Source of the DNA: Neelides folsomi
Lineage: Eukaryota; Arthropoda; Collembola; Neelipleona; Neelidae
Length of the DNA: 64,000 nt
Assembly (NCBI GenBank): GCA_034687125.1
Contig: JAQGBZ010000031.1
Location: 1-64,000 of the forward strand
Direction of reading: 5' to 3'
The notes beneath the pieces were generated by a model that ran no database searches, was not told where the DNA came from, and saw nothing but the letters and a program-made list of their open reading frames with translations. This document shows, in pieces, positions 52,701 through 64,000 of this stretch (positions within the stretch are counted from its first letter, which is position 1; every line of letters begins with the position of its first letter). A program made the position numbers and the translations under genes.

Positions 52701-55700
52701 TAAATGGTTTAAATCCGCCAAAGCTGTTCATACTTGTGTTTCCCTAATCCGCGGACGTGAACTTCAAATTCATTTCGCTCAGTTGAGACAAATTGTGAGT
52801 TCGTGGGAATTTAATAATATTAAATTCCAACAGTTGATAAGAACATACCTGTGGATGGTAAAATGTTGAACTTCCTCTTTAGAGAGAAAACCCTCGGAGC
52901 AGTCGGAGGGATGAAGAGGAAGAGAAGTTGAACTTCGCTAACCACTCTGTCCATACATTTATTACTACTCCAACTCCATATTGTAGGATTGTATTGTTTA
53001 TTTGCCATTTGACTGATGATGAGGGTTGTGTAATTAGCGGGATAAAGCTTGCATTTTCCCATCTAATAGCCAGTACTTATACGCTATATTACACCTCCAA
53101 GCATCACACATGGGGGAAAGAAGGAATAAGTCGAATAATCACAGAGAGATTTTAATTTCTCGTAATTACACCCCAACTCGCGGGTTCAACTCACGCCCAA
53201 ACCCTGTCTTTGGCCAAATTCCTCAAATGTGCACAAGTCAGACGAGGTTTTCCGTCTTTCCTTCCTATTTCTTCACAACTTCCCACATCCTCCCATATCG
53301 CTAAATACCCATCATTCCACTCCTTGTAACAAACTTAACAACATAACTTCTTTACCTTCCCAGCTCTTCATGATTAAGAAAAAAATGAAGAAAAAAAGAG
53401 AATTAAACTTCCAAATATTTAACTTTCATTGAACATCTGACTCCAAACTTCATGTCGAACTATTAAACTTTAATGCTCTTCCTTGTACAAGTGGCTGCCG
53501 TATTTTCGCCCATGTTCTTATTCTTCTCATGTGTTAAGTAGAACGGGTTCGTAAATTCAGCTTTCATTTCGCATTAAAATGAAGATGCGTACATTAATAC
53601 ATAAATTGTATATAGAAAAACATATTCATTCGAGATCTCTTTAAATGATGTTTGGAAAGAATACCAAAATACATTCAAATGATATTAACTTTGTCAAGAT
53701 CCACTCAAGTGACAGACGTAGATGTGAACGTTGTTAAAAATTGGGAGATTTATTCCTTAACAGATTATATGAAAGAAAAGCAAATGAGAAATAATCAGCA
53801 GAAGGGTGATTCTCTATTTCACACTCGTCAATTTCATTTATGCTTTTCATAAAAAATCGAATGTTCCTTCCGAGTGAAAGAAGAAGTGGGTGATGAGATT
53901 TGACAAGATTTGTCATTTTTCATTAACTTGTATGAGAAGAAGGACCAGATTTGTCCATGTGGAATCTGATATGATATATAAATGATAAGAATCCCCTCTC
54001 ACCTTCAGAAGCCTTTAGATACCATTTCTCTTAATCTTCTTATTAATAAAGGTACGCGTTCTCGTTCTTAAATCGCCCATTTAAAAAAAATAACTTTCCA
54101 ACTTCCCTTTTCTTAGCATCTTCATGAAGATGCCTGAAAAGGAACTTGTGTTTTGATTCGCCCTATTCATCGCTTCTTTAAATCTCCTTTTCATTCCAGT
54201 CCTTTAGAGTCGTCGAGTATGAACTCACTTTTTAACGGATGTACGATGTCTTTTTTTCCTCTCCCAAAACACCCAGTGGTTCCTTTTGAAGTCGGCGGAA
54301 TTCGCCTTTTACAAGTTCCAACGTTACTCCCCGATAAACCTCTAAAGAATCCATCGAAGCTCAGAGAAATAAATCCTATATAGCTAATATACACGTACAT
54401 AAATCCACCTATACCATTAAATACGCCCAATTGCAAATCATTCTCCTGCTGGTGTGAACGCACGTTCATTGCCTCATCTATTCTTAGGTTGCAGTTAACA
54501 GTTTCGATTCTTTAATTTCCACAGGGGGATCTACGCATAATATAATAATGAACTTCCACAATTTACATATATTCAAATCAACCTTAAAACATCTCTAAAT
54601 GTCCTTATAGGAAATAATAAACTCACGCAGTGGAATGGCAATTGCAAAGGAGAATTACGGATACTTCAATACTAATAGATATAAGAGAATATATTAAAGT
54701 GTGACAAGAAGACAACTTATTTTTAATCGCCGTGCTACATGAATGATAAATATGAAGTTTAACAAAGTCGGTATATACTTTTAAAAACACAATGCAGAGA
54801 GACAGTTTGTCGAGGAATGAATGAAATAAAAAAAGTGCACAATGGGAAATACGGCGTATCGTGATGAACTGAAAATATTCTTCGTCTCCCTCCTTATCTT
54901 TTCCTTCTACGACCATTGTGATGACTTGGAGGTTCGTAAGAGACGTAAAAACAGATAGGATGTTGTATTTAATAAAGTAGGGCATTTGATTAGTACATTG
55001 GATATATTTGGATTCCTTGTTAGCATCATAATCATTCAATCTGCTCAAGAGATCTAAAGATTTGTTTTGATTTTTAGGCCGAATTTTTAATTTTTTTATC
55101 TACTCATACTCAAACAATTACTCTCACTTAACTAATAATAATAGTTATATTACAATTTAATATAATTTAATAAATTCAAACGGAAATATTTTTTAATTTG
55201 CCATGATCTTGCAATCACTGGGTCGTGTTGGTTGAATCAATTGAATGGAATAATATGAAGGTAAGGACGTCCTTGTTGACTCTCAAGTCAAGAAATTAAT
55301 TGGAGGACCTGAACGAGTCTTTATATTTTTTTGTGGCAGAGAACTGTGGAAAAGGACAGGGGCGCTTGAAGATAACGGGCTTCTTCTTCGGCTTCTTGCC
55401 CGATTGCATTGCGATAAAAATTTGAAGTCTTTTAAAAAAGATATTTATTGAAAAACCGTTGGTGGAAGAGGCGGAACCAACATCCTTTCAAACTGTGCGA
55501 ATCCCTTTCCTGACTTAACACCTTTCATTTAGAACTCTCGATTTGGACATGAAAAAGCGAGAAGAAACAAATGCTTTGTTCACAATCAACATCTTGTGTG
55601 CTAAAGCTGAATAAGACCTTTGTTTGGAATGAGCCTTTTAATCCTTACGCCATTTACTGTACATCTCCCTATTTTCATATTCCCACTTATCATCCAAAAA

Positions 55701-56869
55701 TTTCATTTCCTATAAGGTGAGAATCAATTGAAAATGTTTCCCAAGTTCAACAAAATTCTCAATTCATACACTAATAACAAGTGTTTTATTCTTTTTTATT
55801 GCTTACACTTATCTTTAGTAGTATACAGTATGTGAACCATATGAGATTATGAATTATATGAATCTTATGAATAATAAAATTGAAGGAAATTCTAGGAAAT
55901 TATCCTCAATTTGTTTGTACCATTTTCTATCTTTGTACGGTATAGGCAATTACTGGATTGCGAATTCTCCAAAAGAACAGTTGGCCCACGAAAATAATTT
56001 GAAAATCAAAGCAGCCAACTAATTTGATTTTGAGATTTGATTCAGGTTGGAATTGGCCAAAGTGAACCAATTCACATATCAATCAAAAGGGTTGAATGGC
56101 TGAATGCAAAATATTTTTTAATCAACCTTCTCTTGCATCAGAGTGAGAGTTTGAATGGCGACGGTTAAATGTGATTAAGAGAATGCATTTTCCATTTCAT
56201 ACATAATAAACCCTCAATGGGGAGTTGTAAATAGAGAATAAAGGGGATTTATCCCGCTTACGCCTCGAGTCATTAAAATTAAACGTAAATTAAATTCGGT
56301 GGATGATGAAAAGATAAAAGAAAACGTGGATGTGAAAAACTCACCAATTACACTTCCTCTATTTTCATCACATATCATATAAATGCCTCATATAATTTGA
56401 ATCCCATATTAAATCTCCTTTTAAATCAGTGTTTATAATGTTTGCTAAATAATAAAAATAATTTTAACTCCTTTTATTCCCTTTGCTTAACAAATACATA
56501 CATGTACTTTTGTAATGCGGCCATCCAGACATGCATTTGTTCATGTTTTGAGAATTTTTGAAATTCCTTTTACACCTTTATGTTTGTAAAGACGAAGGAA
56601 TTTCCAAGAGATTATGAATGCGTTTACTTATGATATGAATTGTGAATCTTCGTGTTTGAAAGAAAGAGCAAATACGCTTACTAACCTGAATAGGCGAAGG
56701 AGTGGAGGGTCGGTAGTAGACTTGTTCATAAATATCTCTCATCGTCCCACATTCACCAATTGAGCCGCATCTTTTCAATCCTCCAAAATCTCACCGGCCC
56801 GAACGACTCCGAAGTTCATTTGAGCAAAAGTTGAAGTTGACCAGAAAGGAATGTCCAAATTGTTGAATC
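31792..56869 (-). CDS. Dbl-family Rho guanine nucleotide exchange factor (DH-PH), full coding model
   Basis: Cytoplasmic activator of Rho-family GTPases. Coding exons in order: 56742-56686, 47770-45685, 41705-39580, 37857-37369, 37261-37139, 35689-35552, 35382-35245, 34748-34617, 34438-34316, 33132-33028, 31923-31792. They sum to 5649 nt, or 1882 residues plus stop, with the frame kept at all ten junctions. Residues 1-1480 look mostly disordered, rich in Pro, Ser, Glu and Lys, with polyproline runs. A four-cysteine motif at 1461-1478 precedes the DH domain (about 1487-1685) and the PH domain (about 1690-1870), and the chain ends 12 residues after the last PH helix. DH domains catalyse GDP release from Rho, Rac or Cdc42; the adjoining PH domain positions or regulates this. 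I cannot assign the subfamily or target GTPase, so I give no symbol. The ATG at 56742 has A at -3. The 5' exon begins at an acceptor, so at least one more non-coding exon lies upstream. Confidence 0.9.
35245..37857 (-). CDS. DH (RhoGEF catalytic) domain exons
   Basis: Exons 37857-37369, 37261-37139, 35689-35552 and 35382-35245. The conserved first helix reads ILMEIYETEEKYGRDLKII (CR1). A middle block reads ALLTQLEKEKELLRIFLRVS then MENAVLRRMNLPAFLM. The signature CR3 helix reads VPVQRVTRYPLLLSRLLKVT, the part that contacts the GTPase. The last exon carries the end of the DH domain and a VKLWRRISI segment linking to the PH domain, with Ser-rich sequence between. Exon 37857-37369 also carries about 60 residues upstream of the domain, with NDSGIGSEASCS and a Cx2Cx10Cx2C motif. 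All introns here are phase 0. Confidence 0.93.
36721..36839. repeat. Imperfect inverted repeat inside a DH intron
   Basis: The 14-base arms tttaatagtatgta (36721-36734) and tacatactattaaa (36826-36839) are exact reverse complements. Inside, agtaaatggtagtg on the left partly pairs with the cctccatttacctttta stretch on the right. The 119-bp element could fold into a long hairpin or be a small non-autonomous transposon with terminal inverted repeats. No clear target-site duplication is visible beyond a possible TA. Confidence 0.5.
37858..39579. other. 1.7-kb Rho GEF intron
   Basis: Flanked by the ACG|GTGAGT donor and the CACCAG acceptor, phase 0. Apart from a 28-bp direct repeat near its 5' end I see nothing in it. 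Confidence 0.7.
39465..39526. repeat. 28-bp direct repeat
   Basis: catttcatttaaaaaattgc and its following ttaaaa are repeated at 39493 with a 2-base insertion. It lies in the intron about 55 nt past the donor of the 2.1-kb exon. Confidence 0.7.
39580..41705 (-). CDS. Large disordered exon of the Rho GEF with repeated Tyr-Asp-Asp motifs
   Basis: A 2126-nt exon encoding residues 715-1423, with acceptor TTTTTACAG and donor ACG|GTGAGT. It has no folded domain that I recognise. It holds proline runs (EPPPPPPVLNIPRP, TPPPLPASGPPPLPK, PSLPPPNPP), which are candidate SH3, EVH1 or profilin ligands. Acidic tyrosine motifs recur: LYDDVL (Y1039), FYNDI (Y1111), IYDDTL (Y1123), IYDDVL (Y1179), IYEEI (Y1374) and IYADA (Y1390). 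A weakly helical end, RVEILSFLESIKDRLATQT, leads to the next exon. The long uninterrupted frame and biased composition fit a regulatory scaffold arm that recruits the exchange factor to signalling complexes; that role is inferred. Confidence 0.9.
41706..45684. other. 4-kb Rho GEF intron
   Basis: Between the two giant exons, phase 1, with donor G|GTGAGT. It holds short ORFs only (up to 123 codons at 45232-44861 in the minus frame, no domain signal). Nothing else was recognised. Confidence 0.65.
45685..47770 (-). CDS. First large disordered exon of the Rho GEF
   Basis: A 2086-nt exon encoding residues 20-715, with acceptor TTTTCAATAG and donor G|GTGAGT. It opens with GGEEGGGGAKKSVLGRFLKL, where a Gly stretch precedes a short basic-hydrophobic helix. 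It continues with RSFRPRPPPQDDYEEFRLPV and SRSHSWIYGSVKLPGDLPFG, aromatic-rich patches that may be short binding motifs. A CEGCNC cluster follows. Then come long Ser, Glu, Arg and Lys-rich stretches and a polyproline run FAPPPPPPLPPCSYED near the end, a typical EVH1 or SH3 ligand. No known domain is recognised. The antisense strand is open over 274 codons (46619-47443), which I treat as a shadow of this exon. Confidence 0.9.
50806..50994 (-). CDS. Small ORF, possible alternative first exon of the Rho GEF
   Basis: 62 codons from an ATG in AAAATGA context (MKEDHFDASKYVKKDDFRCW at the start). A GTGAGA donor-like site at 50841 in phase 0 would join the next exon (47770) in frame after 51 codons, replacing the normal 19-residue start. 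The donor has T at -1, so it is weak. A chance ORF is quite likely. Confidence 0.15.
   Translation of the reverse strand: MKEDHFDASKYVKKDDFRCWGCFEASRSPLVRSLEILVENGRSQSALVCEFVRRKRISCMIE
51701..51922 (-). CDS. Small ORF with a transmembrane-like segment inside the Rho GEF intron
   Basis: 73 codons from ATG at 51922 to TAA at 51701. The N-terminal part is charged (KPEVEEFIDSSLSRRLREKS), followed by a hydrophobic stretch FALCTILLWFFFHVL. The ORF ends inside a CAG|GTAACA donor-like site in phase 2, which does not match any known downstream exon. It may be a nested single-exon gene or chance. I do not recognise the protein. Confidence 0.15.
   Translation of the reverse strand: MSKPEVEEFIDSSLSRRLREKSLSDSTYNLQKSTSFLKYSSDFALCTILLWFFFHVLRVAQITFPYTNPPKYR
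56686..56869 (-). CDS. Rho GEF start exon with 5' UTR and upstream ORF
   Basis: The exon runs from acceptor TTTTTTGTAG (56869) to donor CAG|GTTAGT. The main ATG at 56742 opens MRDIYEQVYYRPSTPSPIQ, which joins the first large exon at a codon boundary. An in-frame stop lies 5' in the same exon (TGA at 56790-56788), so this ATG is the first usable one in this exon. A separate upstream ORF runs from ATG 56819 to TGA 56775 (14 residues), in another frame and with no overlap, leaving 32 nt before the main start. The peptide YEQVYY has paired tyrosines near the N-terminus. Confidence 0.75.
56775..56819 (-). promoter_or_regulatory. Upstream ORF in the Rho GEF 5' UTR
   Basis: ATG to TGA, 15 codons including stop, reading MNFGVVRAGEILED. 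It ends 32 nt before the main start codon, so scanning ribosomes would need to reinitiate or leak past. It could damp translation; this is an inference from its position only. Confidence 0.5.
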
Positions 56870-59800
56870 CTACAAAAAACAAACGAATTATTAGACATTA
56901 TTATTGAAAATTAGCAATGCGAATATACATTTATAATATAGGTATAACCAGAGTCTTATAAACTCAACAGTCATTAAATAATAATTGTATTATCCAGATC
57001 TGCTTCCTATCCAGAAGACCAATACATTGTGATTCTTAAATTTATTGTACACTAAACGACAGAGGCATTTCCAACATTCAATTTGAATGAATTTTTAAAG
57101 GGTAGATCATAATAAAAGGATTTTATGTTGTGGAGGAACCGGGCTGTAGACATGTTCGTTAAAAAAACAACATGTGTCCATAATTTGAAAAAGGTCTTGT
57201 TGGCAGCTTTGCCACCCCTGACGCTTACTTGGAGATCGACCTGAGCAAAGGCAAGCAATAGTAAAGGAGAAGTCCATTGATCTCTCTCATTATGATACCT
57301 ATGGGGAATTGTGATCTCCTCCATATGTCCAATACCAACGATCGGTTTAATACTCACATAACACAGAAGGTCAGGAATCTCGTAAAGTACGAAAACATGT
57401 GAGCAAAAGAACGAAGCTTCCAGTTTCCTAAACTTGCCCCTCCAATTCCCAAACATATTAACTTAATTGAACCCCCTGTATATAAACTGTATATCTCTAC
57501 ATGATCCTCTTCGGCCGTTTTATTCCCTATAAAATTCCCCTCAAATTTAATATTTTCATAATCATGATCATGAAATGAATGAAATTTTAAATGAATCTCT
57601 CCAGGTAGAAGCCGGAGCTGAGTCGGAGAAGTCGTAATGGGAAGAAAGGAGTGATTTCAAATTGAGGGCGCTGTCCACTGCCCTTCTTTTTCATAAACTT
57701 GAATATTGAATATAATGAAGGAGTGGCGATTATGCACAACATTCCAAACTCAACAAGAAATGAATCTGCGAGTGAGCCGACATAACGGTCATTTCCATTC
57801 TCCCCATTCAACGATCCTCAATCCCTCGAGTGGCTCATGAAACTCGTAAAAACTGACTCTGCGAATTCATTCATTTTTAATGTGATGTTAATCAAAATCC
57901 ATTCCGCCAACCACTCACATATTCATTATATCATTACAACAAAGAGAGGAAAAAGAATTTTAAAGCCTTTTTGTGTAAAGTGATTCCGATGAATTAGATT
58001 ACTCCGCCACAATGGGTTAATGGGCAAAGGAGCTTAATTACCAAAAATATTAACGCTCCTCTGACGTTCCATTACTTCCATTCAAAATTTTAAAAATCAT
58101 TGGTTCAAGATGGTTCGAGAAATACCGTGAGTTGGCGGATATTTAATTCTTTATCTCCTTCAAGTAGGAATTAATTGAGAGTATTTGAGTCTTCTAACCT
58201 ACAGCTTGGGGCTTGAGCAAAACGAAGGAAATAAATAACGCACATGAATTTAAGAATCTTCAGAGATGATGAGCCGATGAGTCGAAATTGTTCAATGCAG
58301 TTTGCAATAAGTCGATGTATGCGAATGGGAACGTAAAGACGCTTTGGCACGTAAAATGTAATTTATATCTCTCCACAATTCCTAATTTGGGCTTCATCTT
58401 AATAACGCTCTTTTCCGCCCTTCCATCTCATTAAGTGAAGTAATACAGAATAAGAATGGCTAATACTACACATGTGTATAAGGTATCCATTTTTCAACCT
58501 GTATATGATTAACAGCTGTTTCCGCCGGTTGAATGAGATAATGAATATTTGTATTGAACTCACTTGGACCTACTGACCATCTTTGCAAAGATGGGAATCT
58601 GAATGAAGATGAAGTTGGAAGACAGGGAATGAATTGTTAACTATCTCCACCACGTTTCTCCCCATACCACACCTTTGTTTTCAAAGTCATTCTCTCCAAG
58701 GCGGGTATTGATTAGAGAATTAAAACATGATTTGAAGAAGCACATGGATGTCCCAGTAATCATATGCACTCAAAAATGAGAATGGACCTCGAGGGCCAAC
58801 TCTGCCCCACTAACACTCCAAACATCGACACTCCCTTTGCCAACCTTAGGTTTGGTGTGATGGGGCGAGCGAGGTTTGCCGATTTAAGAACACGTGTGTG
58901 TAATATCCATCATAGGACTCATTCATTACAACCCGCTCTCGTTATTCCCCCCAATGAATACGAATTTGTGAATTCGGCTAGTGATTGCCCTTCTGCACTT
59001 AACAATAATTATATTCCCGGTTTAATAATCCCTCTTAACAAGACTCATTTCCCAACTTTGAATGCGAATCACAGTGAGAATCACCAGAGATGAACGACAT
59101 TCTAATTAAACAGCACTGTGGTTAGGAAAGGAGATCAAGCGAATTGAAAGAAGATTTAGTATAAATAATATGTTTTGGGCAATCATCACTTCCAAGAGAT
59201 CCACTTTGAATTTTAAGGGTGTGGAAAGGATCTGCTTGGCCAAACTGTGCCACTCTTAATGTTCACGTTTGAATATTTATAAAGTATTTGTGGAAATGAG
59301 CCGCTTTGAACGTAGGACGATGCAAATAAGAGGATTTAAGAGGAATGAGACTTATTGAGCACGAACGTAAAATATTAAATTTTAAAAAAGGAAACGAAAA
59401 GGAATATATTAATATTTGATATGATGCTTTGATTGTTTTTAAACAAAATGGGAAATTCATGCTGCTTCTGCTTCAAAGGACTTTTACAAATTATTACAAT
59501 CTCTTGTGCAAAACAAGTAATAATAATATTCAAATAGAAATAAACTAACACTTTAATGTGATATTCAAATACTTTTAATAAAAACGCATTTCAAGGCTTA
59601 TTTGGATAAATAAAAATACGAAAAAGAGAAACTTTGAGTGTTTATAATACTTTATATGGGAAATGTGACATGTCAATTTTCCATCGATGGTAAATAATAA
59701 GTGTTGGAAAAATGGTAGGTGGTTAATCCAAAGGTTCCAACAAGGTCTTGGTGGAAGACTCAGACACACACGAGGAAGGGGATAATTGCAATCACCTCAC

Positions 59801-62800
59801 TTTCTCCCAAACTGTGTAGGAGACGATGAATAATTTACTCATTGTGAAGGAATTTACGAAATTCGTGGAGTGGGGTTTAAGGAAATGATCTCTTTTTTTC
59901 ATTTGATGGGATCTTGAGGTGTTTATAATCCAATTGTCCTAAGGTGATCTCATAATAAGAGAATTATTCCGTTCCTCCCTTTAGATAATCAAATTCATTC
60001 ACACTTTCCCCATCAGGCTTATTTGGACCAAATTGGGAGATTCTTCGCTCAACTTAATGAACCAAAAAACATATCTTACAAAAAATGCCGACTTCATCAT
60101 GCAACATTTATGATACAGTTTGATGTGAGATTTTGACTCGAAAGTCCAAACAAAATGTGGTCAATTGGAAAAAGTACTTTTAACTCTAAACACCCACGAT
60201 TTCCGTCATTGTATATAAAAATATATGAATATATAAGTGGCTTGTTAAAAACTTAATCTCATTACCTATTCACTTGTAATCCTATTGTGCATAATGTGAA
60301 ATTATAATTTGAGTCTGAAACAGCAATTTATGAATGGAGTGTAAAACATGTGAAAATGAAGACGAATCTTAAATCTGAGTACCATTGTGAGATCTGAGAT
60401 TCTGTATTCTTTTTATATTAAACCAAGGAACCGAATCTTTACATAGACGCATCTTTTAATGACATTTCTCTCCTTAGTATAGAATTGTACTCGAGAAAAG
60501 AAATTTCACTGTGTCTCTTTTAATCAAATATTTATTTTACATCCCTAATCGAAAGTTTTCTCACATGAAGATTTTTAAAATAATAAAATAACAATATTGT
60601 AAAGTCTCATAATGACTTTCACTTACACATCTTGACTTAATGGGAGAATCTTTTGAAAAACGAGAAGAATTCGACAAAAGGCATCCCAAGTGCGTGTGTT
60701 TCATTACTTCGTGAATTGGAGATGGAAGATTTAGCGGAATTTCGCCTTTAGTTGTCTTTTTTCATTATTTATCATTACTAGCAAGTATCCACAAACATGA
60801 ATGCATCAGTAATAAAAGACAAAGCAAACTGAGAATCCAAACACTACGGTTTATCACCGCCTTATAAAGTTAAATATTTAGTTAAACTACGCATATACTC
60901 TAATCATATACATACCCATAACCCTCCTTTATATAAGACGTAAAAACTAAAGCTCATAATAAAAAATTGTAATTTATGAATTTATGAACATTTGTTCTTG
61001 GTTCGATCTTCCATGTGTATTTGGTTACTAAATTCGTTACTGCTTCATTTATTTTTTTGAATTCTTGTAGGAATTCGTGATCAAGGAATTTATCGACAGA
61101 TTGATAAATAAGGTTCCTCTTAATATGAACAATTTTTCTAATAAATGCCGGATCAATGAATTCGGCAAGATACGATGACCTCATTGGGAGGAAAAACTTC
61201 AAGAATGCGAAATGTAAATGGTCGTAAGATATGAAAATTCCTTCTTTTGTTATTCCATCTCATTTGAGTTTTGATGTCGCAGTTTGAGGTTTTCATCTTC
61301 CCAAACCGAGGAAAGAAGGATTTAAAAAATGCATTGGCGGGCGGAAAAAGCATACATAATAATGGTTGAGAGCGGAATTGAGGCGAAATACATGGAACCA
61401 CTTAAATGGTCTCTAACGACTCCGCACGTAACTTGGGATCCTTTAAGGAGATGAAGACAAAGAGGCGTCGCGGGGGATGAAAAAATCCTCCGTGAAGGAG
61501 CATGCTTAATCCTCATTTCCGATTGTCGGTCGGAGGATTCGGAACATTGCACCACACTCACGTGTCTAATATTATAAATTGATATTATGACCACTTCAAA
61601 CTCCACTCATGCATTCAAACATCTTCCTAACCCCAAACCCAAAAATATACTCAAGGTGTAATAACTTCTCTTACGCATAATGTAATACATGCCTGAATTG
61701 CACCTTGTCATAAAACACGTTAAAAAACTACAGGTATAATACTTATGGTGCATATACTTAAATGTATTGGTATACATTTAGAAGTCTATCAACATAACAG
61801 TTAAGTTAAACATATATTTTTATATGACCAATAGTTCTTAAACATGAGCTAAATGCATAGTTGTGAGTATTTGGATCCAACTTGGTCTCATGCAACTTGA
61901 ATCGAATCACGTTTCTCGAAAGGCCAAGTTCTCCCTATTAATTCCTCATGTGAGCTTAAGGAGAACGGCGCGTAAAAATATGTGAGTATTGGAATACTAA
62001 AGTAGAGTATCGTCTGCTCAAGCACGGCAGAGGAAATTCACATCTGGGAATTCTTTGTTTACGTCCTGCACTCAAATATTATTTATGGGAGGGAAGGTGA
62101 AGGCGTCTTCTTTTTCACACACGTCCCTTCATGCCTTCCTGCTCTCCAGGTATTCATATTAAAAATCATATATGAGATTTATATATTTCTTACAACTTGA
62201 TATTTTCCCATTTTCCCTATTAGACACATTAAAACTTTTATAATACTTTTATAAGCCGAGAGCTCTACATCTATTTACCAAGATTTACAACATTTACAAG
62301 GATGAATTATAAGCTTGTATTTTGTATCAGACTCGTCTTATACCTAACTTTAATTCAAACCTGCAATTGCATACAAATAACATACGTGCGTAAGAGTTAC
62401 TTGGCAGAGTTAGAAAGGAAAAAATGTTTTTTCTTGTCATTTGTGAATGTGTGAACTCATTACGACTATATCAGTATATGGTAGATTCAGAATATGTTAC
62501 TTGTACTTGAATCCGAGTTTAAGTGGTAATTGTATTAGGAGCTTCTTTATTAGCCTCAATTATATGATAAGTGTATTAAGGTATGTGAATGTGCAAAATA
62601 CGACGGAAATTATTATTTCTTGGAGTAATTGACCAAATGGAAGTGGACGTGTGTTATTAAGGGGTCGAAAGCAATTACTTTGAGAAAAAACTCAAGACCC
62701 AGGGTTGAAGTTCTAGGCCTGACCTCCTCCCTATCAGAAAAGAGGAAAATAAAAATTACACGCTTTCGTTTCCCTTTTTTAACGACTTTGCCAAACTCGG

Positions 62801-64000
62801 GGGATTTTTCCTTTTCTAAATAAACCCCTTGTGGTTCGTTTGTCTCGAACATGGAAATAATTTATTGGCAATTGCATTCATTATCCCTTTCTCGTCTCCT
62901 CATCGGGATTTGCGAGTGAAATGGCTCAAGTAGGTATTGAGAATTGGAGAATTACAGTACAAATTGGAAAAACGTGTGGTTTATTGTATTGTCCCTTTAT
63001 TATTGAGGAACGAGGGTTAATTTGTAAGATGTGTTGTGAGTATAAGTAGGCGGATGTTTGAGATGTTCATCTCAAGCTCCTAACTACATCAACTTGTCCA
63101 CCCAGTTTCCCCAAGTAAGTAAAGAAGAAGAAAAAAAGGATTCATAAGGACTTGTGTTGGTGCCATTCTCAGTGTGTGTGTGTGTGACTGCCATGAAATA
63201 GGTCAAGAAGGTGGCGAATGGGCAGAGGAGCCAAACGAGAATTTTCTCTCTGCCGATGAGATGAGTAGGATCCGCGTCATTACATTCATTCCCACATTAA
63301 TTCTCTTATTCTCTTTCCAAGTTTTCTCCCAACGACCACGTAGCTAAGTACATATGAATTGAACCGACTGAACCTCGTTTCCTATCATTTTGTCGGCCCC
63401 TTCAATTCTTTGGCTCAAATTCAAATTAATGGGAAAATGTGCATTTAGTTTCCACATGCACTTGACTCCTCGATTCCGAAGGAAATTACAGGAACAACGG
63501 CCCTCCAATGTATATTTATTATCATTTACTCACAATCCTTTTTGACATGAGCTTCCACTCACAGGAGAGAAACCTTCTCCTTAATGATATGCAAATACTC
63601 ACATTTCCACCCCTATCCCACTTCAACACACGACCAAATTGACAATGACTCTTCGTAATTAGCTCCTTGGGAAATTTCTCATTGTTTTGCGTCAACCAGT
63701 CCATTCCAGAAAAAGAATAAGAGGAAAGTTTAAAAGTAATTAAAGATAAACTACAAGTTTATTCAAGCTTTATGTATGTATTTGAAAATTTTAGTAATTG
63801 AATGAGTGCAACAATTACATGCAATTTTTCAAAATTATTCGTCCAACTTATCAAACCAATACCTGAGCCCGTTTCTCTTCCCTCATCACATCACTAAAGA
63901 CATGAATCCCCTACGGAACAGACACGAAGGTAAATCTCACCTCTATGGATAATTGAATGACTGACAATTTAATAAGGGAAAAACATGTAACGAAGCTTGT
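56870..64000. other. Upstream region of the Rho GEF gene, no gene recognised
   Basis: Seven kb of AT-rich DNA. It should contain the upstream non-coding exon(s) and promoter of the Rho GEF gene, but I cannot place them. ORFs are short; the longest are 57456-57052 on the minus strand (134 codons) and 58764-59093 on the plus strand (109 codons), neither with recognisable domain sequence. A GT microsatellite lies at 63172-63186. Confidence 0.55.
63172..63186. repeat. (GT)n microsatellite
   Basis: About seven GT units in a row. Short, no further meaning seen. Confidence 0.9.

Larger units (their letters stand above)
47771..56685. other. 8.9-kb first coding intron of the Rho GEF
   Basis: Donor CAG|GTTAGT at 56685 and acceptor at 47771, phase 0. 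Two minus-strand ORFs with real ATG starts stand out from background: 50994-50806, and 51922-51701 with a transmembrane-like segment. A minus-strand ORF at 52508-52239 is of similar length. Otherwise there is AT-rich DNA, an ATT-type simple repeat near 47956-47978 and an ATG trinucleotide run near 52120-52134. Confidence 0.6.

Noticed and set aside
54191-54469. 92-codon minus-strand ORF
   Set aside because: No start context, donor or domain that would make it an alternative first exon of the Rho GEF.
57052-57456. 134-codon minus-strand ORF upstream of the Rho GEF
   Set aside because: No domain signal and no splice link to the Rho GEF start exon that I could see. Longest of the background ORFs but not supported.
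58764-59093. 109-codon plus-strand ORF in the gap
   Set aside because: Starts with a real ATG but has no recognisable domain, signal peptide or splice context; length is within chance for this much DNA.

Overview
The window is AT-rich animal nuclear DNA. It carries three multi-exon genes, all on the minus strand, with GT-AG introns that range from about 60 bp to over 9 kb. One gene is a collagen XV/XVIII homologue with an endostatin domain, a family found only in animals. Intron sizes, the low gene density and the absence of mobile-element ORFs suggest an invertebrate, perhaps an ecdysozoan. I cannot name the species.

Layout on the + axis, so 3' to 5' for the genes. (1) Positions 1-1129 hold the 5' four exons of a secreted cysteine-rich protein that runs off the left edge. 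It has two CS-alpha-beta (defensin-fold) like cysteine patterns followed by a Ser/Thr/Pro-rich tail with a 24-bp tandem repeat. (2) Positions 2352-27650 hold a collagen XV/XVIII gene. I rebuilt 25 coding exons that join in frame to give 1060 residues: signal peptide, thrombospondin-N-like (TSPN) domain, acidic Ser-Gly linker, interrupted collagen helix, trimerization domain, hinge, endostatin and a short acidic tail behind an RRKR site. A further spliced exon at 28475-28610 is probably 5' UTR. A 9.5-kb intron holds a candidate alternative first exon (12128-12328) that would give a type II membrane-anchored form. (3) Positions 31792-56869 hold a Dbl-family Rho guanine nucleotide exchange factor. 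Eleven coding exons give 1882 residues: about 1480 residues of mostly disordered, proline-rich sequence in two exons of 2.1 kb each, then a DH and a PH domain at the C-terminus. Its 5' UTR carries a short upstream ORF.

The rest (57-64 kb, the large introns and the intergenic gaps) has only short ORFs of the kind expected by chance, simple repeats and one inverted repeat. No tRNA, rRNA, CRISPR array or clear transposon was seen.

The first two genes encode extracellular proteins: collagen XVIII is a basement-membrane proteoglycan, and the cysteine-rich protein is secreted or surface-bound. The third encodes a cytoplasmic activator of Rho-family GTPases. Nothing in the sequence ties them into one pathway beyond their shared strand. 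The exon models rest on reading-frame continuity across every junction and on known domain sequence, not on transcript data.
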